DNA of 64,000 nucleotides from Stieleria varia (GTDB lineage Bacteria > Planctomycetota > Planctomycetia > Pirellulales > Pirellulaceae). Shown here in pieces: positions 56,437 to 64,000 of this stretch (positions are counted from its first letter, which is position 1; every line of letters starts with the position of its first letter). The stretch covers positions 9,114,001-9,178,000 of the forward strand of contig NZ_CP151726.1 of assembly GCF_038443385.1 (NCBI RefSeq). The letters are read 5' to 3'. The notes under the pieces were generated by a model. That model was not told the DNA's origin, searched no databases, and worked only from the letters and a program-made list of their open reading frames with translations. The position numbers and the translations under genes are program-made.

Positions 56437-56924
56437 GCGTTAGTCGAGACTCGCGTCAAGTGGCCAGTCGTCGCCGAACCACGCCTACAAACCCGTAGAA
56501 CGCATGCCAAACAGATGAAAGTGGGAACTGCAGGAATTCGAAAGTAAGAGTTTCTGATGGTCGAAGACGACAAGCTGGTCCCCAAGAATCGCGTGCCGTT
56601 CTCCCGCCATGCTTGCTGAGACTTTGATCGTCACCACGCAAAGAGACGGCAAGTACATCTACTATTCGCTCAATCCGGAGGTCTTTCACCCGAAGAAAAA
56701 GAAGAGCGATTCAACACTCGACTTTGGCTGCTGCCGCTTGGACGTTGGCCAGGAGTGAGCCTGCTTGCTATCGCACCGAGGATTAACACTCAAGTGCGGT
56801 GGTGGCCAAGACAAAAGCGTACCTTACAACCAAGGCTGGCATGAACGGCTTTGGCTTGGCAGCCGCCCATACCAGCACGATCGCGTCTGTCGTGCAACGC
56901 CCGATCGCTTTGCTTTTACATCGA
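56437..56924. other. Intergenic region containing an ArsR fragment
   Basis: Between the ArsR gene and the end of the sulfatase gene nothing intact is coded. The only recognisable content is the truncated ArsR-like piece at 56609-56758. Confidence 0.5.
56609..56758 (+). pseudogene. C-terminal remnant of a second ArsR-type regulator
   Basis: A 49-codon frame reads LIVTTQRDGKYIYYSLNP and later STLDFGCCRLDV. This matches the wing and end of the intact ArsR on the other strand (LVTRTRNGRFAVYALAP, SIDLGCCKISFS), including the CC pair. The N-terminal helix-turn-helix is not found upstream in any frame, so the gene is broken. Confidence 0.65.
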
Positions 56925-59324
56925 CTATTTCACGTCGACGGTGATCTGATGGATCTTCCCGGTAAACTTCGTTTCGGCGGGGCCGTATCCGATACCGAGT
57001 GCGACGGGGGTCTGGTTGTCGATACCCACGTCAGCGGTTTCATCTGCGGAGAAGATGTATCCCTGCGTTTTACCGATGCGTCCTTCGGCAACCAGTTTTC
57101 CGTCCACGGAGAGTTTGGCGACGCCTCCCTTGCCCATGCCGCCGCCATCATATTCAAAATCAAGCGTGACCGTTGACTTTCCCTCGGGCAACGCGGTGGG
57201 GCTTTCGACAAGGAATCGTTCGAGGCCCAACCAGTTGTACTCGTAAGCCGGCTTGCCGTCGCGTAGGTGTAGCGACCAGCCACCGTAACGACCACCTTGG
57301 ACGAGCAACGCACCAGATGCCCCGCCCTCGGGAATTTCAATTTCCGCAGCGATCGTCGTGGAGCGGTTCTTCACATTGATGAACGTATTCTCCATCATTC
57401 CGTTCATGCCTTCGTACAATGTCAGCGACGTGCGAGATCCCACCAGGTCAGGTCGGCCAGCGGTCGCAGGGTTGACCCGTTCGATGGTGCGGTCATCAAT
57501 GGGTAAGACTTTGTATTTAGCAGCCTCGGTCATGAACAGCGATTTCATCTCGTCGAGCTTTTCTGGGTGTTTGCCGGCCAGGTTGTTTGCGAGGCTGAAG
57601 TCCTCGTGAACGTGGTAGAGATCCCAATCGTCTTCCGTGAGCGGCTTTTGTTTGCCGGTGTTCCACGGAGCTCGGTGAATCGTCCTCGCAAACCAACCAT
57701 CGCGATAAATCGCCCGATTGCCGAAGATCTCAAAGTATTGAGTGTTGTGGCGCTCAGGAGCATCGGGAGCGTTGAAGCTGTAAAGCAAACTGGTTCCTTC
57801 GATCGGTGTTTGCGGCGTGCCATTGACGACTTCGGGTTCGGGCAATGACGCGGCTTCCAGTACCGTGGGGGCAATGTCGATGACGTGGCCGAATTGCTTT
57901 CGCAGCCCGCCACCGTTTTCGATTCCCTTGGGCCAATGGACGACGAGGCCGTTGCGCGTGCCGCCGAAATCCGAGGCAACTTGTTTGGTCCATGTGAACG
58001 GCGAATCGAATGCGACAGCCCAACCGGCTGCCATGTGTGGGAAAGTTTCCGGACTGCCCCACTTGTCAATCAACGGGACAAGATCTTCGACTTTCTCTTG
58101 CACTCCGTTGAAGTAGGTCATCTCGTTGAACATCCCGACCATGCCACCTTCGGCACTGCTACCGTTATCACCCGCGATGTAGAAAATGAGCGTGTTGTCC
58201 ATCTCGCCGATCGACTCGATGGCGTCGATGAGTCGACCTACATGGTGGTCGGTGTGCCCCACAAAACCGGCGAACGTTTCGGCTTGCCGCTCAAACAGTT
58301 TGTGTTCGTCATCGGATAGCGTATTCCACGCCTTGATGTCCTCTGGACGCGGCGGAAGCTGAGTATTGGCGGGAATGATTCCTGATTGCTTCTGGCGTTC
58401 GTAGCTCTGCTGACGAACTTCATCCCAGCCCGCATTGAACTGGCCGTGGAACTTTTCAATCCAGTCCTTAGGCACGTGATGTGGAGCGTGAGTTGCACCG
58501 GTCGCGAAATAGGTAAAGAAGGGTTTGTCGGGCGTGAGCGATTGCTGTGCTTTGATCCAGTTGATGGCTTGGTCGGTCATGTCCTCGGTGAAGTGGTACC
58601 CTTCCTTGAGCGGCGGATTGATGCGGACGACGCCATCGAAAATCAGCGGCGACCACTGATCGGTCTCGCCGCCGATGAAGCCATAGAACTTGTCAAAGCC
58701 TTGATGCGTCGGCCAGCGATCAAAAGGACCGGAAACGCTTGTCTCCCACGCTGCGGTTTCATGCCACTTGCCGAACGCGCCAGTGCTGTAGCCGTTCAAA
58801 CGCAGCATCTCCGCAAGCGGGGCAACACTGTTCGGAATCTTTCCGGTGTTGCCTGGGTAAGCCGTCGCTGTTTCCATGATCGATCCGGCATTGGCGGTGT
58901 GATGGTTGCGACCACATTTGAGAGCCACGCGAGTGGGCGAGCAGAGCGCGGTGGTGTGAAAGTTGTTGTATCGCAATCCGCCTTTGGCAAGCCGATCGAG
59001 AGTCGGCGTCGGAATCGGTCCGCCGAAGGTGGACGTCGCGCCGAAGCCGAGGTCGTCAATCAGAATGATGACGACGTTGGGCGCCCCCTGTGGTGCAGTG
59101 ACTTGAAACCGAGCCGGCGGCTTGGTGTTACGGACGTCCAACTCCGTGATCTGCTTTACGGTTGGCTCGGCGATGGGAAGCCTCGTTCGGTCGAGCGGAG
59201 GCGATGAGCTTGGGCTGGACTGCGCAAAAGTAATATGGGGAATCGCAAAGATCGCCGCAGCGACGAAAACGAACTGACGGACGAGACGGCTCATGAATGG
59301 GACTCTTGTGGTTTCGTTGTTCAT
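56925..59324 (-). CDS. Exported arylsulfatase
   Basis: The 799-residue protein has a signal peptide (VFVAAAIFAIPHITFAQ). The sulfatase domain begins with NVVIILIDDLGFGATSTFGG (metal Asp pair) and has the formylglycine site CSPTR (Cys128) followed by ALKCGRN. A C-terminal jelly-roll part of about 170 residues ends FTGKIHQITVDVK. Conversion of Cys128 needs an FGE-type enzyme encoded elsewhere. A second ATG at 59294 is in frame. It lies beside a duplicated fragment of its own C-terminus. Confidence 0.93.
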   Translation of the reverse strand: MNNETTRVPFMSRLVRQFVFVAAAIFAIPHITFAQSSPSSSPPLDRTRLPIAEPTVKQITELDVRNTKPPARFQVTAPQGAPNVVIILIDDLGFGATSTFGGPIPTPTLDRLAKGGLRYNNFHTTALCSPTRVALKCGRNHHTANAGSIMETATAYPGNTGKIPNSVAPLAEMLRLNGYSTGAFGKWHETAAWETSVSGPFDRWPTHQGFDKFYGFIGGETDQWSPLIFDGVVRINPPLKEGYHFTEDMTDQAINWIKAQQSLTPDKPFFTYFATGATHAPHHVPKDWIEKFHGQFNAGWDEVRQQSYERQKQSGIIPANTQLPPRPEDIKAWNTLSDDEHKLFERQAETFAGFVGHTDHHVGRLIDAIESIGEMDNTLIFYIAGDNGSSAEGGMVGMFNEMTYFNGVQEKVEDLVPLIDKWGSPETFPHMAAGWAVAFDSPFTWTKQVASDFGGTRNGLVVHWPKGIENGGGLRKQFGHVIDIAPTVLEAASLPEPEVVNGTPQTPIEGTSLLYSFNAPDAPERHNTQYFEIFGNRAIYRDGWFARTIHRAPWNTGKQKPLTEDDWDLYHVHEDFSLANNLAGKHPEKLDEMKSLFMTEAAKYKVLPIDDRTIERVNPATAGRPDLVGSRTSLTLYEGMNGMMENTFINVKNRSTTIAAEIEIPEGGASGALLVQGGRYGGWSLHLRDGKPAYEYNWLGLERFLVESPTALPEGKSTVTLDFEYDGGGMGKGGVAKLSVDGKLVAEGRIGKTQGYIFSADETADVGIDNQTPVALGIGYGPAETKFTGKIHQITVDVK

Positions 59325-59326
59325 TG

Positions 59327-59452
59327 TTACAGATGGTAGGTTAATGCGTACTTGACTTTCACGATCACCTTATTGATCGTGCCGGTGAAGCAGTTCTTCC
59401 GCTCCCAGCCGATAGCTTCGACGACGGGCGTGGCCATGTCGATACCGACGTA
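59327..59452 (-). pseudogene. Remnant of a second sulfatase C-terminus
   Basis: Reading left, the frame gives YVGIDMATPVVEAIGWE then NCFTGTINKVIVKVK before a stop two bases ahead of the intact sulfatase ATG. The same region of the intact protein reads DVGIDNQTPVALGIGYG then TKFTGKIHQITVDVK. Only about 35 codons remain; upstream the frame runs into the Gly-rich gene. Confidence 0.75.
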
Positions 59453-59475
59453 ACGTAAGTGGTTGATGGGACTGA

Positions 59476-61065
59476 CTAATTGCCGCTCTCTTGAGGTTCC
59501 TGCAATCGTACGAGCAACCATTGCTCGGTTCGTTCGCTGCCGAAGTGCAGCAAGCAGGGAGATTCATCCTTGGTCAAGTTGTACAGACCGGTCTCCATCA
59601 AATGGGTCGCATCATCGCCGACGGTGAAGACAGCACGCTGCGTCTGCTTGTCGACCGAGCCTTGAACGAGCTGAGTCTTGTCCGTGTTGGTATTTGTGTA
59701 GTTGCCGCGAATGATGCCTTCTTTGTTGATGGCAAGTTGAAGGGTCACTGAGGAATCGGTTTCGCCAGGCTTGGTCAATGCAAACACACCGAGAGGTAAC
59801 CAATCGCTGTCAGCCGGAGCATCTGCTTGCGCGCCCGCTGTGGCAAGCGTCGCGGCTTGGTCGTAATACTCTTGCGCTGTCCCGACTTCATCGCCGTTCA
59901 TGTAGACAACGTTACTTTCATAAGTGACGTTGTTTCCATAGTCATAGTAGACCGGTGGCACTTCGGTGTAGCCGACGTAAGTCGCAGCGTTATTCCAAGT
60001 GCAGGCATTCCACGCGGCACTTGATGCCCAGCCGGCAGCGAACCAAGCTCCAGGGTGATTGGTATACCATCCGCCACCATAAACTCCCCAGTGGTTGTAG
60101 TTGGTCCGAACCGCAGCCGCCGCCGAGTAACGTCCCGATGGAGAAACTCGTGTGAAGCCTGCTGCGACTCCGCCAGGTCCAGCCACTACCGCTCCCCCGC
60201 CGCCGAAGCCGGCAGGTCCGACGGCACCACGAGCGGCGGCGACTTGGCCACCGGGGCCGACCGCAGCACCGCGAGCGGCAGTTCCGCCTCCCGCACCTTG
60301 GACTGCGTCGACCGCAGCGACACCACCTTGTGCACCGACACCGACAACCCGTCCCGCCGTGTTACCTCGTGGTCCGGACACCGTGACGCCGCCAGCTTGA
60401 CCGCCCCGATCACCTTCCGTCTTGCCGTAGTTCACATCAAACTTACCTTCGCCGGCGGGCAATTGACCGGGGCTTGTCAAGCTGCTCTCGCGACTGCCAG
60501 AGCTGAGGTGTTGCAATCCTTGATCGGATGGCAAACCGAGAAAACTACTGAGCTGGCCGCTACTGGGTTTTGCGAACTGACTGCGATTCTGGCCGCCGAT
60601 CGCCCCCATTCCATCGGCGGGCCTGCTTCCTGCCGCAGGACGAGTTCCTGCTGCGGGGCGATTGCCGGCAACGCCAGCGCCGGGATTGATACCTTGGTTT
60701 GGTCGTCCCGTCCCCGGTCCGCCAAAATTCCCACCTGCCTGACCACTACCTCCGAGGCCGTTGGGGCCTCGAGAGGGAACGCCGGCGCTGGGACTTCGCC
60801 CGGCACTACTGCCGAAACCGTTTGGACTACGCCCGCTCATGCTACCCCCTGTCGGGCTCGGACTGCGAGCGGCACCACTACTGAAGCCACCGCCACTGCG
60901 ACCAGCGCCGCCGCCAAAACCACCGCCGCCGCCGCTAAAACCACCTCGTCCGCCACCGCCGCCGCCGCCGCCGCCACCTCCTCGTCCGCGCCCCCAGGCA
61001 TCATTGAGTGGGACGCACAAGGTCAAAAAGATACCGAGCGAGGTCAAAAATAATTTTCGTGTCAT
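59476..61065 (-). CDS. Gly-rich cell-surface protein (mu-protocadherin-like of planctomycetes)
   Basis: From the ATG at 61065 the 529-residue protein has a signal peptide (LFLTSLGIFLTLCVPLNDAWG), then a long Gly/Arg/Ser-rich part (runs of Gly, GRSPSAG-type units), a Gly/Ala/Val repeat part, and a compact C-terminal region. That region has Trp/Tyr-rich HWGVYGGGWYTNHPGAWFA, PPVYYDYGNNVTYESN, and a 100-residue domain (DSDWLPLGVFALTKPGE, ending EQWLLVRLQEPQ). Rhodopirellula proteins called mu-protocadherin or surface proteins look alike. It ends the STAS/SnoaL operon. The opposite strand is open for 332 codons only because of the GC-rich repeats. Confidence 0.85.
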   Translation of the reverse strand: MTRKLFLTSLGIFLTLCVPLNDAWGRGRGGGGGGGGGGGRGGFSGGGGGFGGGAGRSGGGFSSGAARSPSPTGGSMSGRSPNGFGSSAGRSPSAGVPSRGPNGLGGSGQAGGNFGGPGTGRPNQGINPGAGVAGNRPAAGTRPAAGSRPADGMGAIGGQNRSQFAKPSSGQLSSFLGLPSDQGLQHLSSGSRESSLTSPGQLPAGEGKFDVNYGKTEGDRGGQAGGVTVSGPRGNTAGRVVGVGAQGGVAAVDAVQGAGGGTAARGAAVGPGGQVAAARGAVGPAGFGGGGAVVAGPGGVAAGFTRVSPSGRYSAAAAVRTNYNHWGVYGGGWYTNHPGAWFAAGWASSAAWNACTWNNAATYVGYTEVPPVYYDYGNNVTYESNVVYMNGDEVGTAQEYYDQAATLATAGAQADAPADSDWLPLGVFALTKPGETDSSVTLQLAINKEGIIRGNYTNTNTDKTQLVQGSVDKQTQRAVFTVGDDATHLMETGLYNLTKDESPCLLHFGSERTEQWLLVRLQEPQESGN

Positions 61066-61109
61066 GATTGGGTTACGTTGTAAATGATTTGATGAGATAG
61101 ATCGCAAAC

Positions 61110-62054
61110 TCAACGGGCGACTGGAATTCGCTTGAGGACAACTTCGTCAGTGTCTGGAATTACCATCCCGCCAGCTGTTCGCTGAATCGATTGCCAAACG
61201 TACGCACTGTCATCCAGTCTTCGTAACTGATTAATCGCATTCGTCAGTGTGCCATCGCCAGTGACGCCGCGCATGTGCGCCGACCATCCGCCCTCCTGTG
61301 GCATCCACGTACCGACCGCATGACCGCCATCTGGACTGAAGTCCCATGACTGGACGTGGCCACCGTCTGGATTCCATCCAATCAATTGCACCCCTGACGA
61401 CTTGCTCCCATCGACTTGGGTTGTCGTGTATGTGCGTTGGATGAATCGCCCATCGACGACCCATCTGCAATCAGACTCCATCGTCACGCCATGTTCCTCG
61501 GCAACCCATTTGCCGACCAGCCACTCTAAGTCGGCGGCGCTTGTAGCCGAGGCCTGAGGCTCGATCGTTTCATCCCGAACAGAAGCCATCATCCAATGTC
61601 CATTCACTTTGGCGTGTACCACCGTGTAGGTAGCAAAAAGCCCAGTGTTGCCCGCCGATGACTCGACAGCGGCACGCCCATCCTCGATTGCCGTGTCGCT
61701 ACTCAATAGTCGTAGCGAGTCGATCACGATTGTGATCTTGGCTTCGGGATTGGCGGCAAAGTACTCATGATAGTCCTTTGAGATTTCATCACGACCCACG
61801 AGAACGCGCCCAGCGCCGTCAATATATTCACCGTCCTTGGTCCACAACGCGGCCACTGCATTTGCGTCGTGGTGATTGAAAGCGTCCACAAACGATTGTG
61901 AAGCGTCGCGAATGGCATCCAAATCTGGTGAGATCGGCTTTGCTTCTGCAACAACGCTTGCGTCTGCCTCAACCAATGTGGCTGATTCCTGCCCAAAGGA
62001 CTGACCCGCGCCGGACACCAGCAACAGAATGATGGTGATCGATTTCATTTTCAT
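61110..62054 (-). CDS. Exported SnoaL-like protein (SgcJ/EcaC type) with extra C-terminal domain
   Basis: The 314-residue protein has a signal peptide (ITIILLLVSGAGQSFG). Residues about 45-165 form a SnoaL/NTF2-like domain (FVDAFNHHDANAVAALWTKDGEYID, GRDEISKDYHEYF). The C-terminal 130 residues (LEWLVGKWVAEEHG, MESDCRWVVDGRFIQRTY) look like a DUF1579-type lipocalin fold. It lies between the STAS and Gly-rich genes, 12 and 44 bases from them. The function is unknown; the NTF2 fold often binds small ligands. Confidence 0.8.
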   Translation of the reverse strand: MKMKSITIILLLVSGAGQSFGQESATLVEADASVVAEAKPISPDLDAIRDASQSFVDAFNHHDANAVAALWTKDGEYIDGAGRVLVGRDEISKDYHEYFAANPEAKITIVIDSLRLLSSDTAIEDGRAAVESSAGNTGLFATYTVVHAKVNGHWMMASVRDETIEPQASATSAADLEWLVGKWVAEEHGVTMESDCRWVVDGRFIQRTYTTTQVDGSKSSGVQLIGWNPDGGHVQSWDFSPDGGHAVGTWMPQEGGWSAHMRGVTGDGTLTNAINQLRRLDDSAYVWQSIQRTAGGMVIPDTDEVVLKRIPVAR

Positions 62055-62066
62055 TAATGTTAACCT

Positions 62067-62324
62067 TCAATGGGAATTGGGCTTCATCAGCAATTCGATA
62101 TAGGGGGATGCATTTCGAACCTGTACACCCCGACAAGCTAGTTCACGCAAAATCTCTAAGCCCGCCTTGTCTGCTGACTGCAAGTCCGACAGGTCGAGCA
62201 CGTTCAAGTCGTTTGCTAAGCGACATGCCTTCGTCAGTTCCGCGACGTCACCGGCTTTCAAATGACCGTCCACCTTCAAGACCGTTCCGCGTGGGTGCTT
62301 TGTCTCGCTGACATGGATGGTCAC
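62067..62324 (-). CDS. STAS-domain protein
   Basis: An 85-residue single-domain protein starting at a GTG with AAGGA six bases upstream. The pattern VLKVDGHLKAGDVAELTKAC, LNVLDLSDLQSADKAGLEIL and the end VQVRNASPYIELLM fits STAS/anti-sigma antagonist proteins. In the switch position the usual D-S-x-G is D-K-A-G, so the phosphorylatable Ser is replaced by Lys and classic SpoIIAA-type control is unlikely. It is the first gene after the sigma-54-type promoter. Confidence 0.75.
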   Translation of the reverse strand: MTIHVSETKHPRGTVLKVDGHLKAGDVAELTKACRLANDLNVLDLSDLQSADKAGLEILRELACRGVQVRNASPYIELLMKPNSH

Positions 62325-62391
62325 AGTCGTTCCTTCGGAATTGTCAGGGTGTTAGCGCACTCCCGCTGATCATCGGTTCCTGACTACCCAT

Positions 62392-62407
62392 TGCTACACA
62401 TGTGCCG
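62392..62407 (-). promoter_or_regulatory. Candidate sigma-54 (-24/-12) promoter of the STAS operon
   Basis: On the minus strand the sequence CGGCACATGTGTAGCA matches TGGCACG-N4-TTGCA, with GG and GC in the required spacing (12 bases between first G of each). Transcription would start near 62381, 57 bases before the GTG of the STAS gene. The divergent neighbour is a sigma-54 activator. Confidence 0.6.
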
Positions 62408-62508
62408 GGGCCAGACCTATGCGAATCGATTTGCACGTAAACGCTTACTCTACATGGGGTTATATCCCAGCTTTTAATCGCGATCTCAGCCCCAGGAGGT
62501 AACTTTGC

Positions 62509-62567
62509 AGGGGCAAAAGCAGGAAACTGCCCCTTAATTTTGCCCCTTGCCCCTGTCCTTTGCCCCT
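62509..62567. repeat. Cluster of TGCCCCT repeats, possible activator binding sites
   Basis: Four direct copies of TGCCCCT start at 62528, 62541, 62548 and 62561 (steps 13, 7, 13), and one inverted copy AGGGGCA lies at 62509-62515. They are about 130-185 bases upstream of the predicted start of the STAS operon, where sigma-54 activators usually bind. Confidence 0.6.
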
Positions 62568-62687
62568 TCTGTATATACTCGCGATGTCCATCGCCAATGC
62601 CCAAGCTGACGACGGTCTGTTGCCGCTGGACCACGATGCTTTCTGGGTGAGGCAGCTAAGTTTTCCGTACTCGTCGCCGCGACAGCC

Positions 62688-64000
62688 ATGAAAACTGATC
62701 TTCAACGACAACGTGCCTTTGGCGATCTCGTAGCAAAAATCCTTGCACGATTTGCATCAAGCACCGCTTCGGACATCGACAAACATATTCGAGAAAGTCT
62801 GGGGGAAATCGCCCACTTCATTGGAATTGAGTACGCCTATCTCGCCCACATTGCGGCTGACGATTCATCCTGGAGTGTAACGCATGAATGGTGTTCACCC
62901 GGATCACCGAGTCTGATCGCGCAGTACCAGAACGTACCGATGGGAACATTCAACTGGAACGAGCAGGAGATCATCTCGGGCAGAGCCGTCGTCCTGAATT
63001 CGCTCGCTGATATTCCGGAGGATTTTCCCGATGACCAAGCAAGACTGGAGGCAACGGGATTCAAATCGAACTTGCAATTACCGCTGTTTGGTAAAGAGGG
63101 CCGAGTCAACGGCTGCATTGCCCTCAGCACACTTCATCGCGAGTTAACATGGAGCGAAACACAAATACAGCAATTTCGCTTGGTGGGCGACGCGATTGCC
63201 GGTGTTCTTTGTCGGAAGCAAGCTGAAACCGAATTGCGTCGAGCACTCGAGGAGGTTGATCGCCTCACGGTCCAACTGCGAGCTGAAAATCTTTATCTTC
63301 AGGAAGAAATTGCAAACTCATTGGGGTTCGACGAAATTGTCGGTGAAAGTGTTCCGATTCGGCTCACACTCGCAAAGGTCGAACACGTTGCAGTCACTGA
63401 TGCGAGCGTGCTGCTACTTGGTGAAACAGGAACCGGCAAAGAGTTGCTGGCCCGAGCGATCCACAATCGTAGTCCACGTAAGCATCGTCCCATGGTCAAA
63501 GTCAATCTCGCTGCATTACCGATAAGTTTGATCGAGAGCGAACTGTTTGGGCACGTCAAAGGTGCCTACACCGGCGCGGTCGCTGACAAGATTGGCCGAT
63601 TTGAGTTGGCCGATGGCGGCACATTATTTCTCGATGAGATCGGAGAGCTCAATTCCGAATTGCAAACCAAGCTGTTGCGGGTTCTGCAGGAGGGTGAGTT
63701 CGAGCGAATCGGTTCGTCCAAGACGGTTCGCGTCGATGTCCGCGTGGTGGCAGCGACCAACCGTGATTTGCATCAAGCGATGGAGAGGGAAAAGTTTCGG
63801 CCAGACCTGTATTATCGTTTGGCTGTCTTTCCCATCGAAGTGCCACCGCTACGCCAGCGACGTGACGACATTCCGTTGCTTGTATGGCACCTGATTTCTA
63901 AGAAACAGAAACGACTGGGCAAGACGATCACCAGCGTCCCCAAAAGCACCATGAATCGCTTGGTCAACTACGATTGGCCTGGCAACATCCGCGAATTGGA
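62688..64000 (+). CDS. Sigma-54-dependent transcriptional activator, GAF-AAA+ (3' end outside window)
   Basis: The frame is open from the ATG at 62688 to the window edge (437 codons), so the gene is cut on the right. An N-terminal GAF-like sensor (about residues 15-170) is followed by a short coiled coil. Then comes the AAA+ domain with Walker A GETGTGKELLARAIH, the sigma-54 contact loop GAYTGA (usual form GAFTGA), Walker B GGTLFLDEIGELN and R fingers in FRPDLYYRLAVFPI. The sequence breaks off in WPGNIREL. A Fis-type DNA-binding domain should follow. It probably drives the divergent STAS operon. Confidence 0.93.
   Translation, partial: MKTDLQRQRAFGDLVAKILARFASSTASDIDKHIRESLGEIAHFIGIEYAYLAHIAADDSSWSVTHEWCSPGSPSLIAQYQNVPMGTFNWNEQEIISGRAVVLNSLADIPEDFPDDQARLEATGFKSNLQLPLFGKEGRVNGCIALSTLHRELTWSETQIQQFRLVGDAIAGVLCRKQAETELRRALEEVDRLTVQLRAENLYLQEEIANSLGFDEIVGESVPIRLTLAKVEHVAVTDASVLLLGETGTGKELLARAIHNRSPRKHRPMVKVNLAALPISLIESELFGHVKGAYTGAVADKIGRFELADGGTLFLDEIGELNSELQTKLLRVLQEGEFERIGSSKTVRVDVRVVAATNRDLHQAMEREKFRPDLYYRLAVFPIEVPPLRQRRDDIPLLVWHLISKKQKRLGKTITSVPKSTMNRLVNYDWPGNIREL

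Larger units (their letters stand above)
62325..62687. other. Divergent regulatory region, 363 bases
   Basis: It separates the STAS operon from the sigma-54 activator gene. Besides the promoter and the TGCCCCT repeats it contains an imperfect palindrome GCGAATCGATTTGC at 62421-62434. No coding frame here is convincing. Confidence 0.5.

Noticed and set aside
56456..56689. Minus-strand frame of 77 codons upstream of the ArsR operator
   Set aside because: No family resemblance, and it lies antisense to the ArsR remnant.
60055..61053. Open frame of 332 codons on the plus strand
   Set aside because: It is opposite the Gly-rich surface gene; the composition (Thr/Ala/Ser runs) is only the reverse reading of its GC-rich repeats.
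62344..62634. Minus-strand frame of 96 codons
   Set aside because: It covers the promoter and the TGCCCCT repeats, and its residues reflect the repeat, not a protein.
1..64000. CRISPR arrays, IS elements, rRNA
   Set aside because: No regularly spaced repeats, transposase motifs or rRNA-like stretches were seen.

Overview
The window reads as part of a Planctomycete chromosome, most like the Pirellulaceae (Rhodopirellula type). That assignment is an inference from gene content: DUF1501/DUF1549 protein pairs, PVC-type CxxCH cytochromes joined to beta-propellers, DUF1080 hydrolases, sulfatases, an ECF sigma factor next to a zinc-finger Ser/Thr kinase, and a poly-Gly surface protein. No rRNA, convincing tRNA, CRISPR array, transposase or prophage gene was seen. 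The sequence is cut at both ends: a cheA enters at the left edge and a sigma-54 activator runs off the right edge.

Layout. 1-8.3 kb (+): a chemosensory cluster, cheA (3' part), cheW, a membrane MCP, cheB, cheR, a CheY-like receiver, and a histidine kinase fused to a CheX-like domain. 8.4-12.8 kb: a decayed kinase remnant (-), then an ECF sigma factor with a TTG start and a large anti-sigma-like Ser/Thr kinase (+). 12.9-19.1 kb (-): exported DUF1501 and cytochrome-type proteins ending in a dehydrogenase-propeller/cytochrome. 19.3-22.1 kb (+): a compact cassette unlike its neighbours, a GNAT-PIN-(GNAT-like)-(PUA-like?) fusion followed by an ASCH protein. 22.6-34.0 kb (+): DUF1080, DUF1549/1553, DUF1501, WD40, PQQ propeller, Asp-box propeller and GH5 genes, probably for polysaccharide breakdown.

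34.2-46.8 kb is a potassium region: TrkA/TrkH-like uptake (-), a MarR regulator with a TauE/SafE permease (-), then kdpFABCDE (+), with a second small peptide before kdpF and hairpins at the A/B and B/C junctions. 47.0-56.4 kb is largely a phosphate region: an outer-membrane protein, an OprO/P-like porin, a phosphatase with a heme motif, PhoD, and pstSCAB with overlapping non-ATG starts behind an ArsR regulator whose operator is visible. PhoU and PhoBR are not in the window.

56.4-64.0 kb: a broken second ArsR fragment, a sulfatase with a leftover C-terminus of a second copy beside its start, and an operon (STAS, SnoaL-like exported protein, Gly-rich surface protein) reading left. This operon carries a -24/-12 type promoter and a cluster of TGCCCCT repeats, and is divergent from a GAF-AAA+ sigma-54 activator. 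The least explained items are the GNAT-PIN/ASCH cassette and this sigma-54 unit. All functions are read from the translated sequence by eye; no database search was run.
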